A stretch of 42,686 bases of DNA from Gallionella sp. (GCA_028687335.1 JAQUAI010000019.1:1-42686); one strand, 5' to 3'; positions 17,271 to 25,340 are shown, numbered from the stretch's first letter. The notes: generated by a model from the letters alone, not told the origin. A program made the numbers and translations.

Positions 17271-17735
17271 ATGCGCAGCAAGCACATCATTCTTGCACTA
17301 TTCGGTGTGGCGCTACTGGCGGGTTGTGCCAATGCGCCACATGGTATTGGCACGGCAGCAGACAAGCCAAAAGAAGTTATCCGCACCGGCGTGATCGAAA
17401 GCGTCACGCCGATTCAGCTCGATAACAGCTCCAATGCGGGGTCTACCGCAGGCAGCATCTTCGGGCAGGTCGGCGGTGCGAATACTGGGGGCGGACGCGG
17501 TGCGGTTGTGGGCTCGGTATTAGGAACTGTGCTGGGCGGCACGGTCGGCCATCAAGCAGGAATCGCTACCAAACCGGGGCTGGAAATTTGGGTCAAGCTG
17601 GATGAAACCGGTGAAGAGGCTTATGTCATGCAGGCCGGAAACGCAGATGCATTCAAAGTGGGCGACCGTGTGCGCGTAGTTGTTAAAAATGGCGTGAAGC
17701 GGGTCGAAACGGAAGACGCAAAAGCAAGTCATTGA
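17271..17735 (+). CDS. Glycine-zipper outer-membrane lipoprotein (SlyB/Pcp-like)
   Basis: 154 residues with a lipoprotein signal peptide: a basic start, a hydrophobic core, and the lipobox LLAGC with the cysteine at residue 19. The middle has a glycine-zipper region (GSTAGSIFGQVGGANTGGGRGAVVGSVLG and onward), followed by a small beta-rich domain with DAFKVGDRVRVVVKNG. This matches the SlyB/Pcp 17-kDa surface antigen family, lipoproteins thought to stabilise the outer membrane. The ATG follows the kinase stop by two bases, so its translation is probably coupled. Confidence 0.88.
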   Translation: MRSKHIILALFGVALLAGCANAPHGIGTAADKPKEVIRTGVIESVTPIQLDNSSNAGSTAGSIFGQVGGANTGGGRGAVVGSVLGTVLGGTVGHQAGIATKPGLEIWVKLDETGEEAYVMQAGNADAFKVGDRVRVVVKNGVKRVETEDAKASH

Positions 17736-17793
17736 GCTGCGCAATTTCGCTGGTGCCGTGCGACAGTTTAAGCGCAATTCAAACCCCTCCCAG

Positions 17794-17813
17794 CCTCCCC
17801 TTATCAGGGGAGG
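17794..17813. repeat. Short perfect hairpin (CCTCCCCT-TATC-AGGGGAGG)
   Basis: An 8-bp perfect inverted repeat with a four-base loop lies between the lipoprotein gene and the dps-derived repeats. The surrounding CCCCTCCC/AGGGGAGG context is like dispersed CTCCCCT repeats seen in many proteobacteria. There is no T-run, so it is not an ordinary terminator. Confidence 0.65.
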
Positions 17814-17845
17814 AGCAGGCTCGGCTCTTCCCCTGAAGTTCGTAT

Positions 17846-17891
17846 TTCGCCTAGTCTTCCAAAAGACTTCTCAGCATCCAAGCGTTCTTTT
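17846..17891 (-). repeat. Extra copy of the dps 3' end (identical type)
   Basis: 46 bp that match the end of dps at 18093-18138 at 45 positions. On the minus strand it would encode KNAWMLRSLLED and a stop, against KNAWMLRSLLEE in dps. It follows directly on the 49-bp element at 17892-17940 instead of on dps coding sequence. It is a pseudogene-like fragment or a recombination-site duplicate. Confidence 0.85.
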
Positions 17892-17940
17892 GGCTCCGAC
17901 ATCACGCGGTGATGAGGCTGCCGCATGAGTCTTCACCGAA
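17892..17940 (-). repeat. 49-bp repeat element R, copy 1
   Basis: Starts GGCTCCGACATCACGCGG and ends GAGTCTTCACCGAA on the plus strand. It matches copy 2 at 18017-18065 at 48 of 49 positions. Each copy is joined on its left (plus-strand view) to a dps-end fragment. It does not read as Dps in the frame of the fragment: a stop interrupts it. Confidence 0.85.
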
Positions 17941-17975
17941 AAAATGCAAGAGAGCCGTTTTCATCACTCTGTCGG

Positions 17976-18014
17976 TTATTCTTCTAACAGGCTGCGTAAC
18001 ATCCATGCATTTTT
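17976..18014 (-). repeat. Second extra dps 3' end, synonymously diverged
   Basis: On the minus strand it encodes KNAWMLRSLLEE and TAA, the same peptide as the end of dps, but about nine of twelve codons use different bases. It therefore comes from a different dps gene or has diverged under protein-level constraint. It is flanked by TGCATTTTTT (18006-18015) and AAAAAATGCA (17939-17948), which can pair. Confidence 0.85.
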
Positions 18015-18016
18015 TT

Positions 18017-18065
18017 GGCTCCGACATCACGCGGCGATGAGGCTGCCGCATGAGTCTTCACCGAA
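18017..18065 (-). repeat. 49-bp repeat element R, copy 2
   Basis: Near-identical to 17892-17940 (one base differs). Its right flank AAAGAACGC (18064-18072) is the complement of GCGTTCTTT inside the real dps 3' end (18129-18137), so the end of dps can fold into a hairpin that stops at this element. Confidence 0.85.
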
Positions 18066-18097
18066 AGAACGCCAGCCTGTGGTGCGCAATACTTCGC

Positions 18098-18580
18098 CTA
18101 CTCTTCCAAAAGACTTCTCAGCATCCAAGCGTTCTTTTCATGCACTTCCATTCGGGCGGAGAGTAGATCAACCGTCGGTTGATCGCCCGCTTTTTCGGCG
18201 ATGGGCAACACTTCTCGTGCGGTGCGCACTACGGTCTCTTGTCCGGCGACGAGTTGTTTGATCATCTCTTTTGCGTTGATGGTGCCACTGCTGTCCTTGA
18301 TACGGGTGAGGGCGGCAAACTCTTTGTAAGTGCCGGGTGCGGGGTAGCCCAAGGAGCGAATACGCTCGGCAACCAAGTCCACCGCCAGCCACATTTCGTT
18401 GTATTGCGTCATAAACATCAGATGCAGGGTTTGGAACATCGGGCCGGTGACGTTCCAGTGGAAATTGTGGGTCTTGAGGTAGAGGGTGTAGGTATCGGCC
18501 AGCATACGGGAAAGACCATCGGCGACTTTCTTGCGATCTTTTTCGTTGATGCCGATGTTGATTGCGCTAACTTTGCTCAT
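18098..18580 (-). CDS. dps: Dps family DNA-binding/iron-storage ferritin
   Basis: 160 residues, typical Dps length. The ferroxidase residues are visible: THNFHWNVTG (histidine near residue 39) and QYNEMWLAVDLVAERIRSLG (aspartate and glutamate near residues 66 and 70). Dps forms a twelve-subunit shell that oxidises iron with peroxide and protects DNA in starvation. The lysine-rich N-terminus (SKVSAINIGINEKDRKK) may contact DNA. A strong AAGGAG lies upstream of the ATG. The gene is divergent from the methyltransferase at 18655. Its last 13 codons are repeated twice downstream (17846-18014), which is unusual. Confidence 0.95.
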   Translation of the reverse strand: MSKVSAINIGINEKDRKKVADGLSRMLADTYTLYLKTHNFHWNVTGPMFQTLHLMFMTQYNEMWLAVDLVAERIRSLGYPAPGTYKEFAALTRIKDSSGTINAKEMIKQLVAGQETVVRTAREVLPIAEKAGDQPTVDLLSARMEVHEKNAWMLRSLLEE

Positions 18581-18654
18581 GATCGTTCTCCTTGGTGGGT
18601 GATAGTGTTTGCACTGTATACCTCGGTAGGGGCGATTTCTACTACACTCGCGAT

Positions 18655-19281
18655 ATGGAATACATAGCCTCTCCCTATTGCCAGAATCCGCTGCTACGCG
18701 CCAGCTACAGCCTGATTGCGCCGCTGTACGATTGGGTTGTCGACCGTCCGATGCGGCAAGCGCGCCAGCGTTCTTTGCTGGCCTTACCTGATACGGCTTC
18801 GCGCGTGCTGATAAGCGGTGTCGGTACCGGCTTGGATTTTCCCTATTTGCCGAGCGACCATGTTTATACCGCGCTGGATTTCAACGCCGCCATGCTGTCA
18901 CGCGCAAAGCCACGCGCGGGCGGATTAGAAGTCGAGTTTGTATTGGGTGACAGCATGGCATTGCCGTTCGGGGATGCTGTTTTCGATCACGTGGTGCTGC
19001 ACCTCATCGTGGCAGTTGTGCCCGAGCCGCAACGCTGCTTGAGCGAAGCGGCGCGTGTGCTAAGGCCGGGCGGAACTATTTTGTTGTTCGATAAGTTTTT
19101 GCACCCGCAGCAAAGCGCGCCGTTGCGTAGGTTGCTCAACCCGCTCACGCGCCGTTTGGCGACACGCATGGATGTGGTGTTCGAGGATGTGCTGCGCGCG
19201 GTGCCGACGCTGAAGGTCGTTAGCGACGAGCCCGCTTTGGCGGGTGGCTGGTTCCGCAGAATCGTATTGCGTAAAGCTTAA
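18655..19281 (+). CDS. Class I SAM-dependent methyltransferase
   Basis: About 208 residues. Motif I is VLISGVGTGLDFPYLP, followed by YTALDFNAAML for the ribose-binding acid and VLHLIVAVVPEPQRCLSEAARVLRPGGTILLFDKF, the typical post-motif block of UbiE-like small-molecule methyltransferases. The substrate is unknown. The frame is open from 18592, but the ATG at 18655 fits family starts (MEYIASPYCQNPLLRASYSLIAPLYD) and leaves room for the divergent dps promoter. It converges with the next methyltransferase, the two stops overlapping by four bases. Confidence 0.85.
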   Translation: MEYIASPYCQNPLLRASYSLIAPLYDWVVDRPMRQARQRSLLALPDTASRVLISGVGTGLDFPYLPSDHVYTALDFNAAMLSRAKPRAGGLEVEFVLGDSMALPFGDAVFDHVVLHLIVAVVPEPQRCLSEAARVLRPGGTILLFDKFLHPQQSAPLRRLLNPLTRRLATRMDVVFEDVLRAVPTLKVVSDEPALAGGWFRRIVLRKA

Positions 19282-19898
19282 GAAACCGAGCGGCGGCAAT
19301 AGCAATAAACGAATTGCTGCACGCTGCCGGATGGCGTGTGATGCGCTTCTTTTTGATGTTTGAGCAGCGTGAAAGCTTCGCCAAATTCATCGTGTAATTC
19401 GTCGGCCCGATACCGCATCACTGGCAGGCCGCTGCATTGCAGGGGGCCGTCTTCGGCGAAGGTGGCGACGATGACATGCCCGCCCGGTTTCACCGAACGG
19501 AATACAGTTTGCACATAGGCATTGCGCTGTTCCGGTGTGGTGAGAAAGTGAAACACGGCACGGTCATGCCAGATGTCGTAACGCTTGGCGGGCAACTCGG
19601 CTTGGGTAATGTCGGCTTCGATCCAACTCACTTGCCCGGCCTGTTTGCCGAGACGCTGGCGCGTAGCATTGAGTGCGGCAGCAGAAAGATCGAGAACGGT
19701 TAGATCGGTGTAGCCGTTGCCCAGCAAATCATCCGCCAGCTTGGAGGCACCACCACCCACATCGATGATGCTCGCGTGATGTCCGGCATCTGTTGCTTTG
19801 ATCAAATCGAGCGACAGATCGGCATGCTCTTGAAACCAACTCACCGCATCGACCGACTTGCTGGTGTAAACCTGTTCCCAATGCGCTTTCGGATGCAT
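19278..19898 (-). CDS. Class I SAM-dependent methyltransferase
   Basis: 206 residues. It opens HWEQVYTSKSVDAVSWFQEHADLSLDLI, a signature seen in a family of small bacterial methyltransferases with tellurite-resistance or thiopurine-type relatives. Motif I is SIIDVGGGASKLADDLL, then LTVLDLSAAALNATRQRLG, then WHDRAVFHFLTTPEQRNAYV. Substrate unknown; the opening resembles proteins annotated as class I methyltransferases acting on small metabolites. It lies 20 bases after hemF on the same strand, so it may be read through from the hsdR-tsaC-hemF transcript. Confidence 0.85.
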   Translation of the reverse strand: MHPKAHWEQVYTSKSVDAVSWFQEHADLSLDLIKATDAGHHASIIDVGGGASKLADDLLGNGYTDLTVLDLSAAALNATRQRLGKQAGQVSWIEADITQAELPAKRYDIWHDRAVFHFLTTPEQRNAYVQTVFRSVKPGGHVIVATFAEDGPLQCSGLPVMRYRADELHDEFGEAFTLLKHQKEAHHTPSGSVQQFVYCYCRRSVS

Positions 19899-19918
19899 AA
19901 CCGCCTCCTGTTTGAAAT

Positions 19919-20869
19919 TTACACCCAGTCTTTTGGCACGAGGAATTTGTCGTACAACTCCGCTTCTGGCGTGCCCGCTTCGGGATGCCAGTCATAACGC
20001 CATTTGCAAAGGGGCGGCATGGACAACAGGATAGATTCGGTGCGACCGTTCGATTGCAGACCAAAGATGGTGCCACGGTCGATGACCAGATTGAATTCGA
20101 CGTAACGACCACGACGATACAGTTGGAAGTCGCGTTCACGTTCACCGTAAGGTGTATCCATGCGCTTCTCCAGCAGTGGCACATACGCCGACAGGTAATG
20201 GTCGCCCACGCTCTGTTGGATAGCGAATGCGGATTCGAAGTTCGGTTCGCTCAAGTCATCAAAGAAGATACCGCCCACACCGCGCGGCTCGTTGCGATGT
20301 TTGAGGAAGAAGTATTCGTCGCACCATTTTTTGTAACGTGCGTGATGATCACCATCGAATGGCGCGAGCGAGTTCTTGCAGATTTGATGGAAGTGGATCG
20401 CATCTTCCTCGAAGCCGTAGTAAGGCGTGAGGTCCATGCCACCGCCGAACCAGAACACCTTCTCACCATTTGGCTTGTGTGCCATGAACATGCGCACGTT
20501 GGCATGTGAGGTGGGTGCATACGGATTGCGCGGGTGCATCACCAGCGAAACCCCCATCGCCTCCCAACTGCAACCCGCCAACTCAGGACGATGTGCCGTG
20601 GCCGATGCAGGCATCTTGTCGCCCTGCACGTGAGAGAACGCCACACCACCGCGCTCCAGCACATTACCTTCTTCGATGATGCAACTGATGCCTTCACCTT
20701 TGCCGATGCCTGTCCTGAGCCCTGTCGAAGGGCCGCCAGCATTACTGGCTTCACGCGTCCATTTGTCGCGGATGAATTTTTTGCCGTCCACTTGTTCCAG
20801 ACGCTCAACGATCAGCTCTTGTAGTTCGAGCAGGTATTGTTTGACGGGGCTTGAAACGATGTCGCTCAT
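19919..20869 (-). CDS. hemF: Oxygen-dependent coproporphyrinogen III oxidase with an extra segment
   Basis: 316 residues. Conserved blocks are present: [52 protein letters not shown] and [33 protein letters not shown]. HemF converts coproporphyrinogen III to protoporphyrinogen IX using oxygen, in haem synthesis. Residues about 41-57 are an extra stretch where relatives read straight from W-x-RPEGGGG into GISC. Its DNA (20699-20749) contains the repeat core GTCCTGAGCCCTGTCGAAGG. The frame is kept and the glycine-rich loop is largely retained after it. A GGAG precedes the ATG. The gene follows tsaC by 95 bases that hold another palindrome. Confidence 0.95.
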   Translation of the reverse strand: MSDIVSSPVKQYLLELQELIVERLEQVDGKKFIRDKWTREASNAGGPSTGLRTGIGKGEGISCIIEEGNVLERGGVAFSHVQGDKMPASATAHRPELAGCSWEAMGVSLVMHPRNPYAPTSHANVRMFMAHKPNGEKVFWFGGGMDLTPYYGFEEDAIHFHQICKNSLAPFDGDHHARYKKWCDEYFFLKHRNEPRGVGGIFFDDLSEPNFESAFAIQQSVGDHYLSAYVPLLEKRMDTPYGERERDFQLYRRGRYVEFNLVIDRGTIFGLQSNGRTESILLSMPPLCKWRYDWHPEAGTPEAELYDKFLVPKDWV

Positions 20870-20886
20870 GTTCTCTCCGGTGTTGC

Positions 20887-20953
20887 CATCATTCCCGCTT
20901 TGCGAGCATCCGCTTCGCGGATTATCTGCTTAACCCTCTGCGCGGGAATGACG
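20887..20953. repeat. Palindromic repeat between tsaC and hemF
   Basis: Outer arms CATTCCCGC and GCGGGAATG bound a 67-bp element with an inner perfect hairpin ATCCGC-TTC-GCGGAT (20908-20922). This looks like the widespread GTCATTCCCGC palindromic repeats of proteobacteria. It fills the gap and would form a hairpin in the mRNA just before the hemF ribosome site. Confidence 0.7.
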
Positions 20954-20964
20954 GGTTATAAAAA

Positions 20965-21513
20965 TTATTTGCGCAGAATTCTACCATCAGCCCACGCGCG
21001 AATCGTCGAAGGTTGTTTGCGTTTTCCCACTTGGCCACGCAATACCCACACTGCATTACCGAATAAGCGCCGACACTCGGCATACGTTTTTGCGGGCCGC
21101 TTACCACTACGGTTTGCACTGGTGGAAACCAATGCACTACCTGCATTGCGACAAAGCTGCTTGGCAAACGGATGTGCCGTAAGACGCACCGCGAGCGTGT
21201 CGTGATCGCCGCGCAACCAGCGCGGTGCAGAATCTTTAACGGGCATCAGATAAGTGACCGCCTGTGCGCCATCGTGCTGCAACTTGGCTTGCTCGCTTGA
21301 GGTTAGCGGCTTCAGATAACGTGCGACTTGAGCATATTGCGATGCGATGAGGATGAGCCCCTTGCGTTGCGGGCGCTGCTTGAGCTTGAGGATGCGATGA
21401 ACGGCACTGCGATTGCGTGGATCACAACCCAAGCCGTAACACGACTCGGTCGGATAAGCGATGAGACCGCCGCGCTTGAGGTGGGCGCGCAATTTACGCG
21501 ATGGCACTGTCAT
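20965..21513 (-). CDS. tsaC: L-threonylcarbamoyladenylate synthase, TsaC type
   Basis: 182 residues of the Sua5/YciO/YrdC family in its short, TsaC form. The opening RAHLKRGGLIAYPTESCYGLGCDPRN and KLKQRPQRKGLILIAS are the ATP and threonine site, and STSANRSG is the late family signature. It makes the threonylcarbamoyl-AMP used for the t6A37 modification of ANN-decoding tRNAs, an essential step in most bacteria. Its ATG overlaps the hsdR stop by four bases, so this housekeeping gene is translationally coupled to a restriction subunit, which is unexpected. hemF follows. Confidence 0.93.
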   Translation of the reverse strand: MTVPSRKLRAHLKRGGLIAYPTESCYGLGCDPRNRSAVHRILKLKQRPQRKGLILIASQYAQVARYLKPLTSSEQAKLQHDGAQAVTYLMPVKDSAPRWLRGDHDTLAVRLTAHPFAKQLCRNAGSALVSTSANRSGKRPAKTYAECRRLFGNAVWVLRGQVGKRKQPSTIRAWADGRILRK

Positions 21514-23864
21514 GAAGATTGCGCGTCCGTTGCGCCCTGATACAAATAACGCTGAAAGCCTGAGAACAAATTGCGAATCTCGGCGATGTCTCCGCCCAGG
21601 TCTGCCACGCCATCGGGAATTGAGTCGTGATATTTCAGACGTAGCAGCTTGGTGAGTTTTTCCTGCTCTAATTCTTCCACGCCTTCTTTCACGTAATGCG
21701 CCAGCACAAAATCGAGGAAGGTTTGCTGCTTGTCGTTGAAGCGTTGATGCACAGCCTTGTGTGCTTCCTCGGCGCGTGCTTCGCGAGTGATCGGATCCAT
21801 GGCAAACGCCACGTGCGCCAACACATCGAACAAGTCGCTTTTCTCGGCATCAATAATTTTCTGCATCTCGAAAAGTTGGTCTTTGCCGAAACCTTTTTCA
21901 GCCAAGCCTTCCAGCAACTTCTTGCGTGTATCCGGCAAACTCCATAACGCACGCAACTCGTCTTCGTCTTTGAAAAATTCCGGCAACTGCCCGAACAACA
22001 CCGTTAAGAATTCCGTCGCCGAGATCGGCTTGCCATCCGGCCCCCAAAAAGTTGTCACCGAGATATGTTGCAGCGTGCGCTCTTTGCCGTCGCGCAACTT
22101 TACGCGCACCTTGGGCTTGCTCTCGTATTCGGGGCGAGGTTGTTTAGCTTCAGGCGGGGTTCGGGGTGTAATCGGAGGGACGGGCGTATCACCCCCATCG
22201 CTCACTTCCGCATCGCCATCCCAATCCTTATCGTTGAACAGTTGGTGCGCCTTCACAAAATCAAAAATAGTGAAGTAATCCTTGCCGTCATACAGCCGCG
22301 TGCCGCGCCCGATAATCTGCTTAAACTCGATCATCGAATTGATCGGGCGCATCAGCACAATGTTGCGCACGTTGCGCGCATCCACACCAGTTGAAAGTTT
22401 TTGTGACGTGGTGAGCACTGTCGGAATGCTCTTCTCGTTATCTTGAAACTCGCGCAGATACTGTTCGCCACGCTCGCCATCATTTGCCGTCACGCGCACG
22501 CAATAGTTTGGATCGGTACTTTCCGTTTTCACTTGATTGATCAAATCGCGCACCAAGGCTGCATGCGCCTGATTGGCGCAGAACACCAAACTCTTCTCAC
22601 GCTGATTGATTGATTCCATAAATAGCTTCACGCGATACCGTTCGCGCGCTTCGATCTCAATGCTGCGATTGAAATCCTTTTCCTCGTACAGCTTGCCCGC
22701 CTCGATCTCGCCCTCGATTAAATTGTCGTCCGAGGTGTAGCGGTATTCATCCAACGTGGTCGCGTATTGCTTCACGCGGAACGGCGTAAGGAAACCGTCA
22801 TTGATACCTTCCTTCAGCGAATACACATACACCGGCTCGCCGAAATACTCGTAGGTATTCACGTTGTCTTTGCGCTTGGGCGTTGCCGTCAAACCTAGCT
22901 GCACCGCAGGCGCGAAATATTCAAGAATGCCGCGCCAAGTGCTTTCGTCATTCGCCCCGCCGCGATGGCACTCGTCGATGATGATGAAGTCGAAAAAGTC
23001 AGGCGGGTACTCACCGAAGTAGGGAGAAGGCTGCCCATCTTTCGGCAGCCCCGACATAAACGTTTGGAAGATCGTAAAGAACACATTGCCATTCTTCGGC
23101 ACGCGCCCCTTCTTGCGAATATCTTCTGGGGCAATGCGCACCAGCGCATCTTCGGGGAATGCTGAGAACGAGTTGTACGCTTGATCCGCCAGAATGTTCC
23201 GGTCGGCAAGGAACAGGATGCGTGGTCTGCGCGAAGCATCGCGACTTAAATTCCAGCGTGCATGAAACAACTTCCACGCCAACTGAAACGCGATGAAGGT
23301 TTTGCCCGTGCCCGTAGCCAGCGTTAGCAGAATGCGCTGCTGATTTTCCGCAACGGCTTCCAGCACATTGTTGATCGCGCTGTCTTGGTAGTAACGCGAA
23401 CCCCACATGCCGCCTTTGTCTTCGAACGGCACTGCAGCAAAACGCTCGCGCCATTCATCGGTCGTTGAGCCTGTCGAAACGAAGGTTTGGTTCCACAATT
23501 CTTGCGGCGAAGGATAGGCGTTGATCTCACCCTCCGCCCCGCTTTGCATATCCACACCGTAGATACGCTGCCCGTTGGTGGCGTAGCCAAAACGTGCGCG
23601 CAACTTGCTCGCATAAGTCTTGGCCTGCGCCAGCCCCTCGGTGTAAGGCAAATCCCAACGCTTCGCCTCCACCACCGCCAGCTTGTGGTTGCGATACACC
23701 AGCACATAGTCCGCAATCTCCGGCTTGCTGCGTTGCCCCGCCCCCTGCAAGCGCCCCTCGGTGATGCGGTATTCGCGCATCACACGGCTGCCCTCGACTA
23801 CGCCCCAGCCTGCGGCTTTCAAGGCGGGGTCAATGTGTTCGGCGCGGGTTTCGGCTTCGTTCAT
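21510..23864 (-). CDS. hsdR: Type I restriction endonuclease R subunit (EcoEI-like)
   Basis: 784 residues, close to the EcoEI R subunit. The N-terminal nuclease domain has EIADYVLVYRNHKLAVVEAKRW (the D and ExK acidic centre). The helicase domains follow: LATGTGKTFI near residue 184, IIIDECHRGG near 296, LGLTATPKR, and IGRGTRLYDGKDYFTIFDF. A C-terminal helical region probably contacts HsdM. The subunit translocates DNA and cuts unmethylated DNA in a complex with HsdM and HsdS. Here hsdM is truncated and hsdS is absent, so the subunit is likely orphaned. An in-frame segment at 23464-23479 carries the repeat core GTTGAGCCTGTCGAAA. Confidence 0.93.
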   Translation of the reverse strand: MNEAETRAEHIDPALKAAGWGVVEGSRVMREYRITEGRLQGAGQRSKPEIADYVLVYRNHKLAVVEAKRWDLPYTEGLAQAKTYASKLRARFGYATNGQRIYGVDMQSGAEGEINAYPSPQELWNQTFVSTGSTTDEWRERFAAVPFEDKGGMWGSRYYQDSAINNVLEAVAENQQRILLTLATGTGKTFIAFQLAWKLFHARWNLSRDASRRPRILFLADRNILADQAYNSFSAFPEDALVRIAPEDIRKKGRVPKNGNVFFTIFQTFMSGLPKDGQPSPYFGEYPPDFFDFIIIDECHRGGANDESTWRGILEYFAPAVQLGLTATPKRKDNVNTYEYFGEPVYVYSLKEGINDGFLTPFRVKQYATTLDEYRYTSDDNLIEGEIEAGKLYEEKDFNRSIEIEARERYRVKLFMESINQREKSLVFCANQAHAALVRDLINQVKTESTDPNYCVRVTANDGERGEQYLREFQDNEKSIPTVLTTSQKLSTGVDARNVRNIVLMRPINSMIEFKQIIGRGTRLYDGKDYFTIFDFVKAHQLFNDKDWDGDAEVSDGGDTPVPPITPRTPPEAKQPRPEYESKPKVRVKLRDGKERTLQHISVTTFWGPDGKPISATEFLTVLFGQLPEFFKDEDELRALWSLPDTRKKLLEGLAEKGFGKDQLFEMQKIIDAEKSDLFDVLAHVAFAMDPITREARAEEAHKAVHQRFNDKQQTFLDFVLAHYVKEGVEELEQEKLTKLLRLKYHDSIPDGVADLGGDIAEIRNLFSGFQRYLYQGATDAQSS
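23803..23864. repeat. 62-bp direct repeat at the hsdR 5' end, copy 1
   Basis: The first 62 bases of hsdR, from the ATG. They match 25341-25402 at about 59 positions with no gaps. The two copies bracket the yjjJ-like gene. Confidence 0.92.
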
Positions 23865-23909
23865 AGACTCGGAATATACCCCATGGTCGTTCCCCTTGGC
23901 ATTCCAGCG

Positions 23910-25253
23910 TTACTCCAACCTAGCTATCGCTGCACTCGCCGCATTGAGATGATTTTCAAGTGCGGCAATACACGCGCCAAAACGAGGACTGAAGTTGTTT
24001 GAAGCACGCACTCGAACTAGAAATTCGCGCGCCAGCATTTCTGCGCGTCTCCATATATCGTTGGGCACATCTGCCTGAATGGTGGGGGCAGCGATACTCT
24101 CCGGCAGGCCGCCGCCGCTACGTGGCGCAAAAGCCATCGTCGTCATGTCATAAGCTGGGGCGAGGGCATAGGGTCGTCCATGCTCGCCAATGAACGACAC
24201 ATTGCCGCTGTGCATGTCGGTATTGCCGATCAGCGTACCAAACGCCCACAACATCGCAGCCCCCTCTGCCGCCTGCGGTGCTATCTGTCCTGCATCGGCA
24301 AGACGGCGAGCAATCAGCGGCCAGCCACCTGTGCCAGCCCCCACAAATTCCGCATCCAATACCGTGAGCGAATGCAGTGCGCGCCGTCCCAGACTACCCA
24401 CACGGTCAAAGCGCTCCACTTCAAGAAAGCGCTGGCCACCATGGTCGGACACATAAGTTTGTGCAGCGGGGATATCCGCTGCGCGCAAGGTTTCCAGCGC
24501 CAGATGCTCGGCCAGTAGCAAATCGCGCCAGCGTTCACTCACCGGGCTATCCTCCGCCTCGCTAAACTTCACCAGCAGATGACGCGGCCCGACTGGCGTT
24601 GCGGCATACACCGCAAACTTCGGCTGCTCTCCACCAGCAGAAGACCCTGCCACCTCACCATTCGCCGCATCCAGTGCAAGCTGGCGATACACCTCGGCCT
24701 TTTGCGCCTCTGCAACGGGCGCAGGAAGCGGAGTGGAAAGAAAGCGATCACGGGCCAGATCACCCAGCAGTAAATTGCCCACCACATCATGTCCATGCGC
24801 CAGCAATGCGCGCAAAACATGATCATCATTCCAATCGCTAAGTCGTGTCGGCAGCCCCAGAGCAGCAGCGTGGCGCGCGGCATAAGCCCGCCCCAGAAAA
24901 CCCTGCGGGCGCATGTCAAACAACCACCACGGCAAACCATCGCTGTGCAGGGTTACACCATCTGCCTGACGCATCACAAACCCCTGCGGACGCACCGCAA
25001 CTAGAGTGCCCAAGCCTCGTATCTGCCCCTCGGCATTCACCCGATACACGGGAATATCCGCCACACCACGCACCGTATCCCGCAAGGTATATTGCATAGA
25101 TCGCGCCGCGCCCAAGCGCACCACCTCATCGCCAAGGCGACTGAGCGCACGCGACAGAGTGGGCTGGCTAATCCCCATTTTTTCAAACAGTTGCTGTGCT
25201 GATTGGGGACACGATGCCAGCAAAATACGAAGCGTATCAAGATGCAACGACAT
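23910..25253 (-). CDS. yjjJ: HipA-family kinase toxin, YjjJ (HipH) type
   Basis: 447 residues. The N-terminus is a winged helix-turn-helix (LDTLRILLASCPQSAQQLFEKMGISQPTLSRALSRL), as in YjjJ, which carries its own DNA-binding domain instead of a separate HipB partner. The kinase part has GGEQPKF, then the catalytic GNTDMHSGNVSF near residue 346, and YDMTTMAF as the metal-binding site. HipA kinases phosphorylate tRNA synthetases or other targets and slow growth; YjjJ is reported toxic in E. coli. It lies between a remnant and the intact start of hsdR. The gene seems complete. Confidence 0.9.
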   Translation of the reverse strand: MSLHLDTLRILLASCPQSAQQLFEKMGISQPTLSRALSRLGDEVVRLGAARSMQYTLRDTVRGVADIPVYRVNAEGQIRGLGTLVAVRPQGFVMRQADGVTLHSDGLPWWLFDMRPQGFLGRAYAARHAAALGLPTRLSDWNDDHVLRALLAHGHDVVGNLLLGDLARDRFLSTPLPAPVAEAQKAEVYRQLALDAANGEVAGSSAGGEQPKFAVYAATPVGPRHLLVKFSEAEDSPVSERWRDLLLAEHLALETLRAADIPAAQTYVSDHGGQRFLEVERFDRVGSLGRRALHSLTVLDAEFVGAGTGGWPLIARRLADAGQIAPQAAEGAAMLWAFGTLIGNTDMHSGNVSFIGEHGRPYALAPAYDMTTMAFAPRSGGGLPESIAAPTIQADVPNDIWRRAEMLAREFLVRVRASNNFSPRFGACIAALENHLNAASAAIARLE

Positions 25254-25340
25254 GGCCGTGAATTGAAAGGTGAATAATTAGATGAATAGATATTATGGGG
25301 TCGCTTGGCGACAAGCGCAAGCGGTGGTGACTACAACGCA

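Noticed and set aside
17846..18138. Integron attC array or diversity-generating retroelement as explanation of the dps repeats
   Set aside because: No GTTRRRY/RYYYAAC core sites, no integrase, no reverse transcriptase and no adenine-biased variation are visible. The attachment-scar idea is kept only as a hypothesis.
17944..18261. 105-codon plus-strand frame across the dps repeats
   Set aside because: It is the reverse reading of the dps 3' end and its repeats; no independent support as a gene.
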